From: Actinomycetes bacterium
GTDB taxonomy: Bacteria; Bacillota; Sulfobacillia; Sulfobacillales; JAIMBI01
Length of the DNA: 64,000 nt
NCBI GenBank assembly: GCA_023565505.1
Contig: JAIMBI010000013.1
Coordinates: 18,440-82,439, forward strand
Direction: 5' to 3'
Positions within the stretch are counted from its first letter, which is position 1, and every line of letters begins with the position of its first letter. The notes beneath the pieces are model-generated. The model worked only from the letters and a program-made list of their open reading frames with translations, was not told where the DNA came from and did not search any database. Positions 1-8,824 of this stretch are shown here, one piece after another. The position numbers and the translations under genes are program-made.

Positions 1-240
1 CCGACCGGACGGCTCCCCCGCCGGGCTCTGGCGCTCCCACGCCTTGAGGCTGTGACCCCACAGCCCGAGGAGGCCGACCACGGCTCCGACGGCGACCGTG
101 ACGCCGACCACCACCGGCACCAGGACCGCGGCGACCCAGGGGTTGCCCGTGGCCGGCACGGCCCCCGTCACGAAGGGGGACAGGGCGACCCAGATGCCGC
201 CCAGGAACGCGACGACGCCAAGACCGCTCACCGTGCGCAT
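1..240 (-). CDS. Small SPW-type membrane protein, C-terminus cut by window edge
   Basis: The frame opens at the ATG complementary to 238-240 and is still open at base 1, so at least 80 residues are coded and the C-terminus is missing. Two hydrophobic stretches (about residues 5-22 and 35-60) flank a W-V-A-L-S-P-F turn followed by N-P-W. This is the pattern of SPW-repeat membrane proteins (PF03779-like), a family of unknown function. The start lies one base after the stop of the upstream gene, and its GGGAGGGAG ribosome site lies inside that gene, so the two should be co-transcribed. Family assignment is by motif only. Confidence 0.6.
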   Translation of the reverse strand, partial: MRTVSGLGVVAFLGGIWVALSPFVTGAVPATGNPWVAAVLVPVVVGVTVAVGAVVGLLGLWGHSLKAWERQSPAGEPSGR

Positions 241-241
241 G

Positions 242-661
242 TCAGACTCCCTCCCGGCGGCGTGGGTTCTCCGGCGCCTGGACCTGCTGTGCCAGGTCGC
301 GCAGGACCGACTCGGCCAGCAGGCGGAGCATCTGGTCCGTGTCCTGCGCGGCCCCGTCGCCGGCCGCCGGGCGGCTCGCCCGCTCGGAAACGGGCCGGGG
401 TGGCGGGACCGGCCGTTCCGCACGCTCCCGCGGGGCGACGAGCCCCCGGGCCACCAGATCCTGCCCGACGGCCCCGATCGCGGCGCCGACCCCGACGAGG
501 CCCAGCACGACCAGGCCGATCCCGTTCCAGAAACTGTTCGTGGTGGCGACGTTCCAGGACCCCGACGGGCTGAAGTGCAGCCCGAAGGGGAGGACGATGA
601 GGGCGACGCCGCCCAGAATGGCGCACGCCATCGCCGGAAGCGTCCACAGATAACGGTTCAC
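242..661 (-). CDS. Small two-helix membrane protein
   Basis: A 139-residue protein starting at a GTG (659-661) with a GGGAGG site 8 bases upstream; the open frame extends further but has no ribosome site there. Residues about 5-25 and 40-65 are hydrophobic, separated by a loop with F-S-P-S-G-S-W that resembles the SPW turn of the next gene. The C-terminal half is a charged Pro/Arg-rich cytoplasmic tail with a short amphipathic helix. It is fourth-gene-minus-one in the run marR, efflux pump, this gene, SPW protein, all on the minus strand. Function not recognised; a paralogous relation to the next gene is inferred from the similar turn. Confidence 0.6.
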   Translation of the reverse strand: MNRYLWTLPAMACAILGGVALIVLPFGLHFSPSGSWNVATTNSFWNGIGLVVLGLVGVGAAIGAVGQDLVARGLVAPRERAERPVPPPRPVSERASRPAAGDGAAQDTDQMLRLLAESVLRDLAQQVQAPENPRRREGV

Positions 662-707
662 CGTACACACCTCCCGAAGTAGGGAATCACGCCCGGCGGC
701 GCGGACC

Positions 708-2648
708 TCAGCCGGGGTCCCGCGGCGCCGCCGGCCTGGGCTCCCGCGGCACGTCGGCCCGTTCCGGCGGCGGGGCCGCCAGGGTGCGGGCGAGATCGGA
801 GCGGCCAAGCAGGAGCGCCAGGAGGGCGAGGGCTCGGACCAGCCGCTCTTGCTCCTCGCGGCTGGCCGTCGGTCGCGCGCCGCCCCGGGCCAGGTAGGCG
901 GCGGCCGTCGCCAGGGCGAGCCACCGGGTGCGTTCGCCGGGAGTCGCCGGGGCGGCGGCCTCGTCGTAGATGAACCGGCCGCCCCGGAGCAGCGAGGCGA
1001 CGGCTGCGACCAGGGACATGGCCAGGGAGAAGTCGAAGACGACGCGCAGCGCCTGCATGAACGGCGTGGCGATGAGGCCGGGGAAGAACCGCTCCCCGGT
1101 CAGGACGTGGAGCTTGGCCGCGGGCAGATGCGCCTGCACCGCCGCCGGCAGGAGGTGGGCCATCGGATTGTAGCCCAAGAGCGCGGCGAACAGCATCGCC
1201 GTGGGCGGCAGGTGGGCGATCCCCCGGGCCACCGGCGCGGGCAGGCCGAAGGCGGTGAGGCTGTGGGTGAGCGACGGCGGGAGCTTGGCGGCCAGCACGC
1301 TGATGACGATGCTGAAGAAGATGCCCATGCTGACCATCATCCCGCCGTTCTGGAAGGTGGCCCGCATGCCCGAGCCGACGCCCCGGAAGCGCGGGGGCAG
1401 GCTGCTCATGATGGCGCTCGAGTTGGGCGCGGCGAAGAGGCCCATCCCCGCGCCCACCAGGAAGAGGTAGCAGGCGAACGTCCAGTAGGAGAAGTCCGCC
1501 GGCAACGTGCCCAGCAGGAGGAAGCCGAGGGCGCTCACCAGCATGCCGGCGAATCCGAACCAGCGGGCGCCGTAGCGGTCGGAGAGGCGGCCGCTCACGG
1601 GGCCGGCCACCAGGAACCCGATCATCTGCGGGAGCGTGTCGATCCCGGCCTGGAGCGGCGTGTCCGCGTAGGAGACGCCGTGCAGCGGCAGCCAGATCCC
1701 CTGCAGCCAGATGATGATCATGAACTGCAGGCCCCCCCGGGCGACGGCGGCCAGAAACCCGGCCACGTTGCCCGCCGAGAAGGCGCGGTTGCGGAACAGC
1801 TCCAGGTGGAAGAGGGGCTCCTCGACGCGCCGTTCCACCAGCACGAAGAGGACCAGGAAGAGCACGCCGCCGGCGAGGGCGACGCGGACGAAGGGGTTGC
1901 CCCAGCCCATGTTGGCGTGGCCGTAGGGGATGATGCCGTAGGTAAGGCCCACCAGGACGCCGACGAGCCCCAGGCCCAGGGTGAGGTTGCCCCACACGTC
2001 GATCCGGGTGGACTCCCGGGTCGTGGCCAGCTCGCGGAGGGCCACGTAGGCCCAGACCGTCCCCGCCAGGCCGATGGGCACACTCACCAGGAACACCAGG
2101 CGCCAGTCGACCGAGGCCAGAAGACCGCCGACGACCAGCCCGATCACGGATCCCCCGATCCCGGCGATCTGATTCAGCCCCAGAGCGAAGCCGCGCTCCT
2201 CCGGGGGAAAGGCGTCGGTCAGGATGGCCATACTGTTGGCGAAGAGGAAGGCGCTGCCGATGCCCTGGATGAAACGGAACACGATGAGCTGCCACTCGCC
2301 CGCCAGGCCTGTCCCGGGCGTCAGGTACAGCAGGATGGACCCGGCGGTGAACACCGCGAAGCCGAGGTTGTACAGCCGGACCCGTCCGTAGGTGTCCGAG
2401 ATCCGCCCGAACGTGACCAGGAAGACGGTGGTGGCCATGTTGAAGCCCATGAGCACCCACAGCAGGAGACCCGTCTGGCCGGGCACGAGCGGGTTGACGT
2501 CGATGCCGCGGAAAATGGCCGGCAGCGCGATGATGAGAATGGTCGCGTTGATGGACGCCATGAGCACGCCGAGCGTGGTGTTCGACAGGGCGATCCACTT
2601 GTAGGCCACCCGGTGGTGCCATCCCCGGGCGACGGCCTCCCTCGTCAC
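708..2648 (-). CDS. MFS drug-efflux transporter, DHA2 (14-TM) type
   Basis: A 646-residue integral membrane protein with about 14 hydrophobic segments, the size and topology of the DHA2 proton/drug antiporter family. The loop 2-3 motif G-R-I-S-D-T-Y-G-R and the later G-R-L-S-D-R-Y-G repeat are the MFS motif A copies. The start is the GTG at 2646-2648, which overlaps the marR stop as GTGA and is preceded by GGGAGGGAGGGA. The C-terminal ~100 residues are a non-membrane Ala/Arg-rich tail unusual for the family. Coupling to a MarR repressor points to export of a toxic small molecule; substrate unknown. Confidence 0.85.
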   Translation of the reverse strand: MTREAVARGWHHRVAYKWIALSNTTLGVLMASINATILIIALPAIFRGIDVNPLVPGQTGLLLWVLMGFNMATTVFLVTFGRISDTYGRVRLYNLGFAVFTAGSILLYLTPGTGLAGEWQLIVFRFIQGIGSAFLFANSMAILTDAFPPEERGFALGLNQIAGIGGSVIGLVVGGLLASVDWRLVFLVSVPIGLAGTVWAYVALRELATTRESTRIDVWGNLTLGLGLVGVLVGLTYGIIPYGHANMGWGNPFVRVALAGGVLFLVLFVLVERRVEEPLFHLELFRNRAFSAGNVAGFLAAVARGGLQFMIIIWLQGIWLPLHGVSYADTPLQAGIDTLPQMIGFLVAGPVSGRLSDRYGARWFGFAGMLVSALGFLLLGTLPADFSYWTFACYLFLVGAGMGLFAAPNSSAIMSSLPPRFRGVGSGMRATFQNGGMMVSMGIFFSIVISVLAAKLPPSLTHSLTAFGLPAPVARGIAHLPPTAMLFAALLGYNPMAHLLPAAVQAHLPAAKLHVLTGERFFPGLIATPFMQALRVVFDFSLAMSLVAAVASLLRGGRFIYDEAAAPATPGERTRWLALATAAAYLARGGARPTASREEQERLVRALALLALLLGRSDLARTLAAPPPERADVPREPRPAAPRDPG

Positions 2649-3256
2649 GGTGTGGTCCCTCCCTCCCAACGGTCGTCCGGCGCGGGGCCGCGGCCCGGAT
2701 CGGCCGGGGACCCCGCCGGGGCGCGGGCGCCGGCGGGCTGGTCCCCCTCGCTCGCCCGGCGGATCCGCTCCCCGAGCTGGACCAGCACCGCGGTGATCTG
2801 CTCCCGCTCGTCCGCCTCCATCGCGGCGAAGGTGCGCCAGACCGGACTCTTGACCCAGAAGTCGAGCCCGCCCAGCGTGGATCGTCCGCGGTCGGTGAGG
2901 GAGACCAACACCCGGCGGCGGTCGGCCGGATCCGGGGCGCGCACCACTAGACCGCGGTCTTCCAACCGTTCGAGCAGGCGGGTCATGGACGCGGCCGAGA
3001 CGCCCGTCGCCCGCGCCAGGTCGCCCGCCATCAGCGGACCGGCGCGCAGCCGACGCAGACACTGCACCTGCACCAGCGTGAGCTGGTGCGAGCGCCAAAG
3101 CTCGATGGTGACCGGCTCCGCCAGCGCCACAAGGTCGAAAAAGGCCCGCACCGCGGCCTTTAGCGACTCGAGCGCGCCGGCGCCGGCCGGCGTGGTGTCG
3201 ATGGCGCTCACCCCTGCTAATAATTGCTCTCGGGTTAAATATAACACTCGCGTCAA
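2645..3256 (-). CDS. MarR-family transcriptional regulator
   Basis: A 203-residue protein with a winged-helix core at about residues 55-130, including the [15 protein letters not shown] recognition region and the wing D-P-A-D-R-R-R-V. MarR proteins are dimeric repressors that leave DNA when bound by small phenolic or drug-like ligands. It shares four bases with the downstream MFS pump, so it most likely controls that pump and itself. The start is uncertain: TTG 3256 lies inside an AT-rich palindrome, and the in-frame GTG at about 3213 is an alternative that would leave the palindrome as operator. The C-terminal 35 residues are disordered Pro/Gly-rich. Confidence 0.85.
   Translation of the reverse strand: MTRVLYLTREQLLAGVSAIDTTPAGAGALESLKAAVRAFFDLVALAEPVTIELWRSHQLTLVQVQCLRRLRAGPLMAGDLARATGVSAASMTRLLERLEDRGLVVRAPDPADRRRVLVSLTDRGRSTLGGLDFWVKSPVWRTFAAMEADEREQITAVLVQLGERIRRASEGDQPAGARAPAGSPADPGRGPAPDDRWEGGTTP
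3224..3256. promoter_or_regulatory. Candidate MarR operator (imperfect palindrome)
   Basis: A 33-bp imperfect inverted repeat whose left arm TTGCTCTCGGGTTAAAT mirrors TTGACGCGAGTGTTAT around an A/T-rich centre. It is the only AT-rich island within several hundred bases and lies at the 5' end of marR, the usual place for an autoregulatory MarR site. If it is an operator, translation of marR probably starts at the downstream GTG rather than at TTG 3256. Confidence 0.4.
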
Positions 3257-3356
3257 GCATTCATGCGCCGCGGCCGGCGGCCGGGCGGGCGGCGGAGCCG
3301 CCGGCCACCGCGGGGCGCAGGTGGGGCCGTCGGGCCGGCGGCCCAGGCGAGGGGGC

Positions 3357-3662
3357 TCAGCGGGGGAGTTCGGTCGAAGGAGGGAGGACGCCGCGGCGGA
3401 TCAGTTCCGCTGTGACCCGGTCGGGCCGGCGGGTGACGACGAACACCTCCTGGGCGGCCCCGGACGACCGCCCGATGAGCTTGAGCCCCGTGGCGGTGGC
3501 GTAGGAGAGGGAGAAGCCCATCGCGCCGCCGCTCTTGGGCTTGATGGGACCGGGGATCACGCTCTGGACGTCGTCCAGGGCGGCCAGCACGGCGAGGCCC
3601 GCCTCGAGCGCTTCGAGCACGTGGTGCTGGCGCTTGATCTTGCGATGCCGGAACTTGGGCAC
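3357..3662 (-). CDS. DUF2103-family predicted metal-binding protein
   Basis: A 101-residue basic protein beginning [13 protein letters not shown], with GTG start at 3660-3662 and a GGGGAGG site seven bases upstream. The His/Lys-rich N-terminus followed by the V-I-P-G-P-I-K core matches my memory of the DUF2103 family, annotated as putative metal-binding, known from archaea and some Bacillota. No experimental function is known. It stands alone between marR and the Nudix gene. Confidence 0.55.
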   Translation of the reverse strand: MPKFRHRKIKRQHHVLEALEAGLAVLAALDDVQSVIPGPIKPKSGGAMGFSLSYATATGLKLIGRSSGAAQEVFVVTRRPDRVTAELIRRGVLPPSTELPR

Positions 3663-3878
3663 GGCGGCACCTCCCCGGGGGCGCGCCCCCGCTGCGCGGT
3701 CGTTTCCAGTTTACGCCGGGCCCGCCCCGGGCGGCGGCCGGGAACCCGGGGGTGCCGCCCGGAGCCGGATGCGCGCGGCGGCGGGAGACGGTACTATGGT
3801 AGCAACACGGGCCGAGCGGCGGTCCCCGGCCCCGTGCGCCGGGGCCGGCCGCCGGCCGGGCAAAGGAGGCGTCTGGGG

Positions 3879-4412
3879 GTGTCCGCGACGCCGCGGTTCT
3901 GTTTTGCCTGCGGGGGTCCCCTGGAGCGGCGGATGATCCTCGACCGCCCGCGCCTGGTCTGCTCGCGCTGCGGCGAGGTCACCTACCTCGACGCCAAGGT
4001 GGCCGCCTCCACGGTGACCCGGCTCGACGACGGGCGGGTGGTGCTGGTGCGGCGGTCCATCGAACCCGGCTACGGACTCTGGGTGATGCCCGGCGGGTTT
4101 GTCGAACGCGGCGAGACGGTGATGGACGGCGCCGTGCGGGAGACCTACGAGGAGATCGGACTCGAGGTGGCGGTCGACGGGCTGCTCGGCGTCTACTCGT
4201 ATCCGGAGACGGTCGTCGTGGTCGTCGTCTACACGGCCCATCCCGTGGGGGGCCGCCTGCTGTCGGCCAGCGCCGAATGCATGGAGATCCGGGCCTTCGC
4301 GCCGGACGAGATCCCGTGGGGGGCCATCGCCTTCCGCAGCTCCCGCGACGCGCTCACGACCTGGACCCGGATGATGCGCGACGGGGCCACGCCGCCCGCT
4401 CCGGCACGTTGA
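3879..4412 (+). CDS. Nudix hydrolase with N-terminal zinc ribbon
   Basis: A 177-residue protein starting at GTG 3879 with AAAGGAGG nine bases upstream. Cys8, Cys11, Cys28 and Cys31 form a zinc ribbon. Residues 73-95 are a complete Nudix box (G-x5-E-x7-R-E-x-x-E-E-x-G-L) carrying the glutamates that bind the catalytic metal. The zinc ribbon plus Nudix arrangement recalls NudC-type NADH pyrophosphatases, but the protein is shorter and the substrate cannot be told; hydrolysis of a nucleoside diphosphate derivative is the safe statement. Its 3' end overlaps the convergent minC gene by 59 bases. Confidence 0.85.
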   Translation: MSATPRFCFACGGPLERRMILDRPRLVCSRCGEVTYLDAKVAASTVTRLDDGRVVLVRRSIEPGYGLWVMPGGFVERGETVMDGAVRETYEEIGLEVAVDGLLGVYSYPETVVVVVVYTAHPVGGRLLSASAECMEIRAFAPDEIPWGAIAFRSSRDALTTWTRMMRDGATPPAPAR

Positions 4413-5031
4413 CCCCCGGTGCCGGCCCGGCCGCGGGCAGGCGACTGGTCCAGCGCGTGACCACGATGCGGTCCCCGTCCACGGCGGCCACTTCGGGCAC
4501 CCCGGCCGCCTGGCCGTCGGGGATGGCGCGGATGTCCCCGATGCGGACCTGGGTCGGCTGGAAGTCAAGCGCCCAGATCAAGGCCGTGCGGCGGCTGGGC
4601 TGACCGGCCGCCACCTCCCCCCGAAGGCGCCCCAGGACGAAGACGTCGCCTCCCGCCACCACGCGGGCCCCGGGGTTGACGTCGCCGACGACGACCACGT
4701 CCCCGGACCCCTGGACGTCCTGGCCGGAGCGGAGGGACCCGCGGACGACCCGGGGCGCCCGCTCCGCCGTCGCGCCGAGGGGACGGGGGCGGGCCACCGA
4801 GCCCTGCTGAATCCCGGCGAGCGACAAGGGCGGGTGCCGCCGGAACACCTCCCCCACGGCGGCGAGCAAGGTGGGGGTGAGCGGGCGGTCCACCTCCACC
4901 GTGAGGGGCGCCGCGCCCAGGAAGGGCGCCTTCTGCGCCAGCGTCCGTTCCAAGTCTTCGACCAGCGCTGCCTCGTCGGCGAAGCCGACGGCCAGGACCC
5001 TCAGGCCCCGGCGATCCCCTTTGATGTCCAT
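4354..5031 (-). CDS. minC: Septum site-determining protein MinC
   Basis: A 225-residue protein; ATG at 5029-5031 with GGAGGGG five bases upstream. The N-terminal ~95 residues match the FtsZ-antagonising MinC_N domain, and the C-terminal half carries the beta-helix pattern of MinC_C ([14 protein letters not shown], then [11 protein letters not shown]), which dimerises and binds MinD. MinC blocks FtsZ ring assembly away from mid-cell. No minD or minE lies next to it, unlike the usual minCD pair. The C-terminal ~20 residues extend over the Nudix gene on the opposite strand. Confidence 0.85.
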   Translation of the reverse strand: MDIKGDRRGLRVLAVGFADEAALVEDLERTLAQKAPFLGAAPLTVEVDRPLTPTLLAAVGEVFRRHPPLSLAGIQQGSVARPRPLGATAERAPRVVRGSLRSGQDVQGSGDVVVVGDVNPGARVVAGGDVFVLGRLRGEVAAGQPSRRTALIWALDFQPTQVRIGDIRAIPDGQAAGVPEVAAVDGDRIVVTRWTSRLPAAGPAPGVNVPERAAWPRRASSGSRS

Positions 5032-5162
5032 CTCGGCCCCTCCGCGGTGCGTCCCGTCGGTTCGCGGGACTTCGCCAATCTTCGCCAGGTGTTTCCACAT
5101 GATCCGCGGCGTTCCCTGCCGGACGTCGTCATTTCTTGGAGGACGACCGGTGCCCGGCGATC

Positions 5163-5191
5163 TTGCGGCAAACCAAATAGCGGGATATATG
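5163..5191 (+). promoter_or_regulatory. Sigma-A-type promoter for hsp20
   Basis: TTGCGG at 5163-5168, a 17-base spacer and TATATG at 5186-5191, in the AT-rich strip between the divergent minC and hsp20 genes. The expected transcript start is about 55-60 bases before the hsp20 ATG. No CIRCE-type inverted repeat was seen near it. Confidence 0.55.
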
Positions 5192-5254
5192 GAAGGTAGA
5201 GGAAGCGGCCCGGCCTGGGCGCGGGCCGCCGGCAACCGACGGGAGGGATGCCCG

Positions 5255-5704
5255 ATGGCTCGTTATCCCGTGCCTCGGTCTTCGGATCCGATCGAGTCGT
5301 GGGAACCGTTCGCGGAGCTCAACCGGCTCACCCGGGATCTCGCCCGGGTGTTCGACCGGTGGCCGTTCACCGTGTTGCCCGACGGGGCGTTCACCCCCGC
5401 GGCCGACGTGGAGGAGACGGACGACGCCTTCATCCTCGAGCTGGAGCTGCCGGGGGTGAGAAAGGAAGACATCAGCGTCGAGGTCGCCGGCCCGCGGGTG
5501 GCGGTGCGCGGCGAGCGCAAGGAGCGCGAGCGGCGGGGCGTGCTGAGGCGGAAGAGCCGGGTCACCGGGACCTTCCACTACGAAGTGACCCTGCCGGGGG
5601 AGATTGACGCGGACCGCATCGAAGCCCGGCTGGAGGATGGCGTGCTCACCGTCCGGGTCCCCAAGGCGGGGGCGGAGCGCCCCCGTCGGATTGCGGTGAA
5701 GTGA
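5255..5704 (+). CDS. Hsp20/alpha-crystallin small heat-shock protein
   Basis: A 149-residue chaperone. The alpha-crystallin domain covers about residues 45-140, starting P-A-A-D-V-E-E-T-D-D and containing L-E-L-P-G-V-R-K-E-D-I-S-V and the closing L-E-D-G-V-L-T-V-R-V-P strand. Small Hsps hold unfolding proteins in large oligomers in the cytosol without ATP. The start is the second ATG (5255) because GGGAGGGA lies six bases upstream; the ATG at 5248 is out of frame. A good promoter precedes it, and the next gene, convergent, is also a stress-type protein. Confidence 0.92.
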   Translation: MARYPVPRSSDPIESWEPFAELNRLTRDLARVFDRWPFTVLPDGAFTPAADVEETDDAFILELELPGVRKEDISVEVAGPRVAVRGERKERERRGVLRRKSRVTGTFHYEVTLPGEIDADRIEARLEDGVLTVRVPKAGAERPRRIAVK

Positions 5705-5724
5705 CCCGGGCGCCTCCCTGCCGA

Positions 5725-5751
5725 ACCGCCCGGGCCCATCGCCCGGGCGGT
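5725..5751. terminator. Hairpin between convergent hsp20 and stress-protein genes
   Basis: A perfect 11-bp GC stem (ACCGCCCGGGC / GCCCGGGCGGT) with a 5-nt loop lies 20 bases after the hsp20 stop. The T-tract is weak (CGGTTGT), so it is a likely but not canonical intrinsic terminator, usable from both sides. Confidence 0.5.
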
Positions 5752-5777
5752 CGGTTGTCCGGCCGTCGGTCCGCCGG

Positions 5778-6317
5778 TCAGGCGGGCGACTCGGCCGGGC
5801 GGCGGTACTGGGCGACTTCCTGGGGCGCGGTGCCGTCCAGGATTCCGCGGGCCCGCTCCACGTCCGCCGGCGCCGCGTGTACCACGAGGAGCCACTCGCC
5901 GGCCTCGAGGTGCGACTGGTAGCGCAGGGCCTTCTCCCGGTCGATGCCGAGCGACATCAGGCCCGCCAAGAGCGCCCCCATCCCGGCTCCGCCCACGACG
6001 CCCGTGAACAGGCCCGCCAGGGGACCCAGCACGAACAGGGGCCCGGCGGCGGGGAACACGAAGAACGCAAGGCCCGCGAACAATCCGAAGAGCCCGCCCA
6101 CCCAGGCGCCTTGACGCGCTCCTTCGGCGGCCAGGTCCGCGGGGCGGTAGAACCCCTGGATGTCCTCGCGTACCTCGAAGTCCCGCCCGATGAGGGAGAT
6201 CTTGGCCGGATCCACGCCGGCCTTGTGCAGCCGCCGCACGGCCTCCTCGGCGTCGGCGTGGCGGCGGTAGCGGGCTACGACCGACCACTCGTCCAGATGA
6301 TCCCGGGTCTCAGCCAC
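5778..6317 (-). CDS. YflT-like general-stress domain membrane protein
   Basis: A 179-residue protein. Residues about 10-50 form the ferredoxin-like YflT/general-stress-17M domain (V-V-A-R-Y-R-R-H-A-D-A-E-E-A-V-R-R-L), followed by two glycine-rich membrane helices at about 70-125 and a second small domain ending with V-V-H-A-A-P-A-D-V. I chose GTG 6317 because GGGAGG is seven bases upstream; the frame also has GTG 6323, but that touches the ribosome site. Function unknown; members are often stress-induced, which agrees with the hsp20 neighbour. Confidence 0.7.
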   Translation of the reverse strand: MAETRDHLDEWSVVARYRRHADAEEAVRRLHKAGVDPAKISLIGRDFEVREDIQGFYRPADLAAEGARQGAWVGGLFGLFAGLAFFVFPAAGPLFVLGPLAGLFTGVVGGAGMGALLAGLMSLGIDREKALRYQSHLEAGEWLLVVHAAPADVERARGILDGTAPQEVAQYRRPAESPA

Positions 6318-6373
6318 CGGCACGCCTCCCTGGCGACGGCGCGACCGCCGCCGTCCGTGATGCCATCCGCACC

Positions 6374-7189
6374 TTATCCTGCCTCGGAGGGTCCGCCGCT
6401 ATCCGTACCCGCTCCCGTCCGGCCGCCGCCATCCGGGCGGACCCGGAGGCGGCGGGGGCGGCCGCCCGGCGGCACGAGGTGGACGTCGTCCCGGCCGGCG
6501 CGCCGCTCGACGGTCGCGAGCCAGCCCTGGGCGAGCAGTCGGGCCGCTTCCTCCGCGGCGACGGGACGCCCGCCGACCTGCCAGCACGTCGGGCGTGCGG
6601 CGGACGCGGTCGGCGCATCCGGGGCGGCGGCCGGCGTCGGTGGCTCCGGCTCGTCCCGCAGGGCGTCCCAGGTCGCGGTCAGGTCCGCCGGGGTGCACGC
6701 CGCCAGCCGGTACGGGCGGCCCAGGGCCATCTGCGCGATCCGCCGGGCGCGTCGGGTCCCGGGGGCCACCACCAGGATGCGCCGGTACGGGGAGCGGGCG
6801 TAGGCGTCGAGCTTGGCGGGCCAGTCGTCGCCGCGCTCGGTCCCAGTGTCGGCCTCGAGCGCCCAGGCTTTCCCGTCGGCTGTTTCCAGCAGGGCGTCGG
6901 GACGGACGGGTCCCTCCGGCGGGTGCGCCCAGCGGGGCGGGGGATCGGCGTGGGACAGGGCGACATACACCACGGCCACCAGGTCCTGGTGCCGGCTCTG
7001 GCGCCGGTCGGCGGCCGGGTGCCAATAGGCGTCCCGGCTCCGCACCGCCAGCCCCTCGTCCACGAGGCGGCTCAGGAGCCGGCCGGCTTGGCGGGGCGAC
7101 GTGCCGAGGAGCTCGGCGGCCTGCCGGGCCGTCAGCCGCCGGGTATGGGCGAGCGCGGTCGTGAGGACCGCCCGGGCGTCGGAGGTCAC
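6374..7189 (-). CDS. Replication-relaxation-family winged-helix protein
   Basis: A 271-residue protein. The N-terminal ~60 residues are a winged helix (A-A-E-L-L-G-T-S-P-R-Q-A-G-R-L-L). The middle contains R-P-D-A-L-L, A-L-E-A-D-T-G-T-E and K-L-D-A-Y, the conserved core of the replication-relaxation family (PF13814), which has a nuclease-like fold. The last 100 residues are Pro/Ala-rich linker plus a small helical segment. The GTG start overlaps the TraG-like stop as GTGA, so the two are translationally coupled. In plasmids and integrative elements these families travel together. Confidence 0.7.
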   Translation of the reverse strand: MTSDARAVLTTALAHTRRLTARQAAELLGTSPRQAGRLLSRLVDEGLAVRSRDAYWHPAADRRQSRHQDLVAVVYVALSHADPPPRWAHPPEGPVRPDALLETADGKAWALEADTGTERGDDWPAKLDAYARSPYRRILVVAPGTRRARRIAQMALGRPYRLAACTPADLTATWDALRDEPEPPTPAAAPDAPTASAARPTCWQVGGRPVAAEEAARLLAQGWLATVERRAGRDDVHLVPPGGRPRRLRVRPDGGGRTGAGTDSGGPSEAG

Positions 7190-8619
7190 GGCTTGTCCGC
7201 CCGGACCACGGGCAGGCGGACGACGCGCGGCCGCTCCAGGCGTCCCCGCACGGTCCGGGTGACCACCGCCCACCCCGGCGGCAGGTAACGCGGACTGGGG
7301 TAGCGGTGCGGCATCGCCTCGGCCGCCAGGCGGGCGACGTCGGCCGCCGACGACCCGGCCAGCACCACCCGGGTCCGGGCGTTGGCCAGCACGGCTTCCG
7401 CCAGCGGCGGGGTGAGCTGGCCCAGGTCCTGGTGCGCCAGGACCACCGAGATCCCGTAGCCGCGCACCATGGCCAGCACGTCCGCGAGGTCGGGGGCGAC
7501 GTACTGGTGGAATTCGTCGAGGTAGACCGTGTGGACCAGCCGCGCGGCGGGACCACGGCGGTAGGCGGCCTGGACCAGGAGGTGCCACAGGAGGGTGCCG
7601 AGGGCCCGGGCACCGGCGCCGAGCGCGCCCCCGTTCAGGGGGGCCAGCACGCACCAGCCGTCGCGCAGCACCTCTTCCCAGTCGAAGTCGAAGGGCGGCG
7701 CCAGGACGCGGGCGACGGCGGGATGCAGGAGGAGCGCGCGGAGCCGATGGACCAGACCGAGCTGCAGTTCCTGCCGCCGGGTGGGGGCGAGGGCGCCCCA
7801 CTCGGCGCGGAAGTAGGCGACACTGTCGTCGTCGGCGCCGCGGAGGGCCGCTTCCAGGCGCCGCGGGTCCCTCAGCGCCTCGAGCACCGCGGCCAGGTCC
7901 GCCGTGTCGGGCCGGGCGGTCTTGAGGGCGCGGACCACCTGGACCAGCAGCACCTGCCCCACGGTGCGGTAGAAGGGATGGGTCGCCGGGTCGAGCTGGT
8001 CCAGCGCGAGGGCCAGGCTCGCGCCGGCCGCGGCGGCGTCCCCGGCCAGAGGGTTGAGGTGGGGGCAGTCCGGATCGAGCGGGTCGAAGACCACCAGGCG
8101 CCCGCCCACCCGATGGGCCCGGACCCGGACGAGGGCGGCCAGGTCGCCTTTCGGCTCGATGAGGGTGAAGGGGCGGCCCCGCTCCAGATCGTGGACCATC
8201 CAGGGCAACAGGACGCGTCGGGACTTGCCGGATCCGGTGGGGCCGAGCACGTGGGCGTGGAGGAGCCGGTCGCCCTCGGCCCAGCGGAGCGGCAGACCCC
8301 CGAGAGGCCATCCCAGCGGGGGGCCGTCGCCGTTGCCGAGGGGAGGCCCCGCCGCGATCCAGGTGCCGACCAGGAAGAGGGCCAACGGGAGCCAACCGGC
8401 CGCCCAGAGACCCCACCCGGCGAGCGTCCAACCCCGGCGGCGTCCGGCCAGCCACGTGGCCGCCGTGAGCCAGAGCCCGGCCGTGGCCCATGCGGTATCC
8501 GGCACGAACAGGCGGCCGGACGACCACCCCGAGACCGCCCCGACGCCGCCGGCGCAGACGGCGGCCAGCACCGCCGCCCCTTCGACCACCGGATGCTTGA
8601 GCCAAGCCAGCCAGCGCAC
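7186..8619 (-). CDS. TraG/VirD4-type DNA-transfer ATPase
   Basis: A 477-residue protein. Two or three membrane segments occupy residues 1-110, then Walker A G-P-T-G-S-G-K-S at about 145, Walker B V-Y-L-D-E-F-H and the A-H-Q-D-L-G-Q-L sensor of coupling proteins (TraG/TraM-recognition domain). Such ATPases feed DNA to type IV secretion channels. The GTG start at 8617-8619 is preceded by GAGAGGGGG. No relaxase, mating-pair proteins or integrase are present in the window, so this is either an orphan remnant of an integrative element or a protein recruited for another DNA-handling job. Confidence 0.8.
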   Translation of the reverse strand: MRWLAWLKHPVVEGAAVLAAVCAGGVGAVSGWSSGRLFVPDTAWATAGLWLTAATWLAGRRRGWTLAGWGLWAAGWLPLALFLVGTWIAAGPPLGNGDGPPLGWPLGGLPLRWAEGDRLLHAHVLGPTGSGKSRRVLLPWMVHDLERGRPFTLIEPKGDLAALVRVRAHRVGGRLVVFDPLDPDCPHLNPLAGDAAAAGASLALALDQLDPATHPFYRTVGQVLLVQVVRALKTARPDTADLAAVLEALRDPRRLEAALRGADDDSVAYFRAEWGALAPTRRQELQLGLVHRLRALLLHPAVARVLAPPFDFDWEEVLRDGWCVLAPLNGGALGAGARALGTLLWHLLVQAAYRRGPAARLVHTVYLDEFHQYVAPDLADVLAMVRGYGISVVLAHQDLGQLTPPLAEAVLANARTRVVLAGSSAADVARLAAEAMPHRYPSPRYLPPGWAVVTRTVRGRLERPRVVRLPVVRADKP

Positions 8620-8736
8620 GGCGTCCCCCTCTCCCGCCCGGTCGGACGTCGGGAGTGTCCGGCGCCGGGCGGACCGCGTCCGGCCAAGCCGCCCACCCCG
8701 CGGGGCGGGCTCTCCCTGGGGGCTTTCCCGCTCGAC

Positions 8737-8804
8737 GGGGCAAAACCTTTTTTGCGCCCGGCGCGCGGAAGCCGCCGCCGCGGTAGGGGGTCCCACCGCG
8801 GCGG
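8737..8804. repeat. Two inverted repeats in the 205-base non-coding gap 8620-8824
   Basis: The gap between the unknown membrane gene and the TraG-like gene holds two palindromes. One is A/T-cored, GGGGCAAAACC then TTTTTTGCGCCC (8737-8759). The other is a perfect 10-bp stem CCGCCGCGGT / ACCGCGGCGG (8775-8804). Read on the minus strand the first gives a stem containing TTTT and could end the upstream transcript or act as an operator. Nothing else was seen in the gap. Confidence 0.4.
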
Positions 8805-8824
8805 ACGGAAGGTGCGGCCCGCCG

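Noticed and set aside
849..3878. Long plus-strand frame running into the Nudix gene
   Set aside because: Antisense to the MFS pump and marR; the real Nudix start is GTG 3879 with a strong ribosome site.
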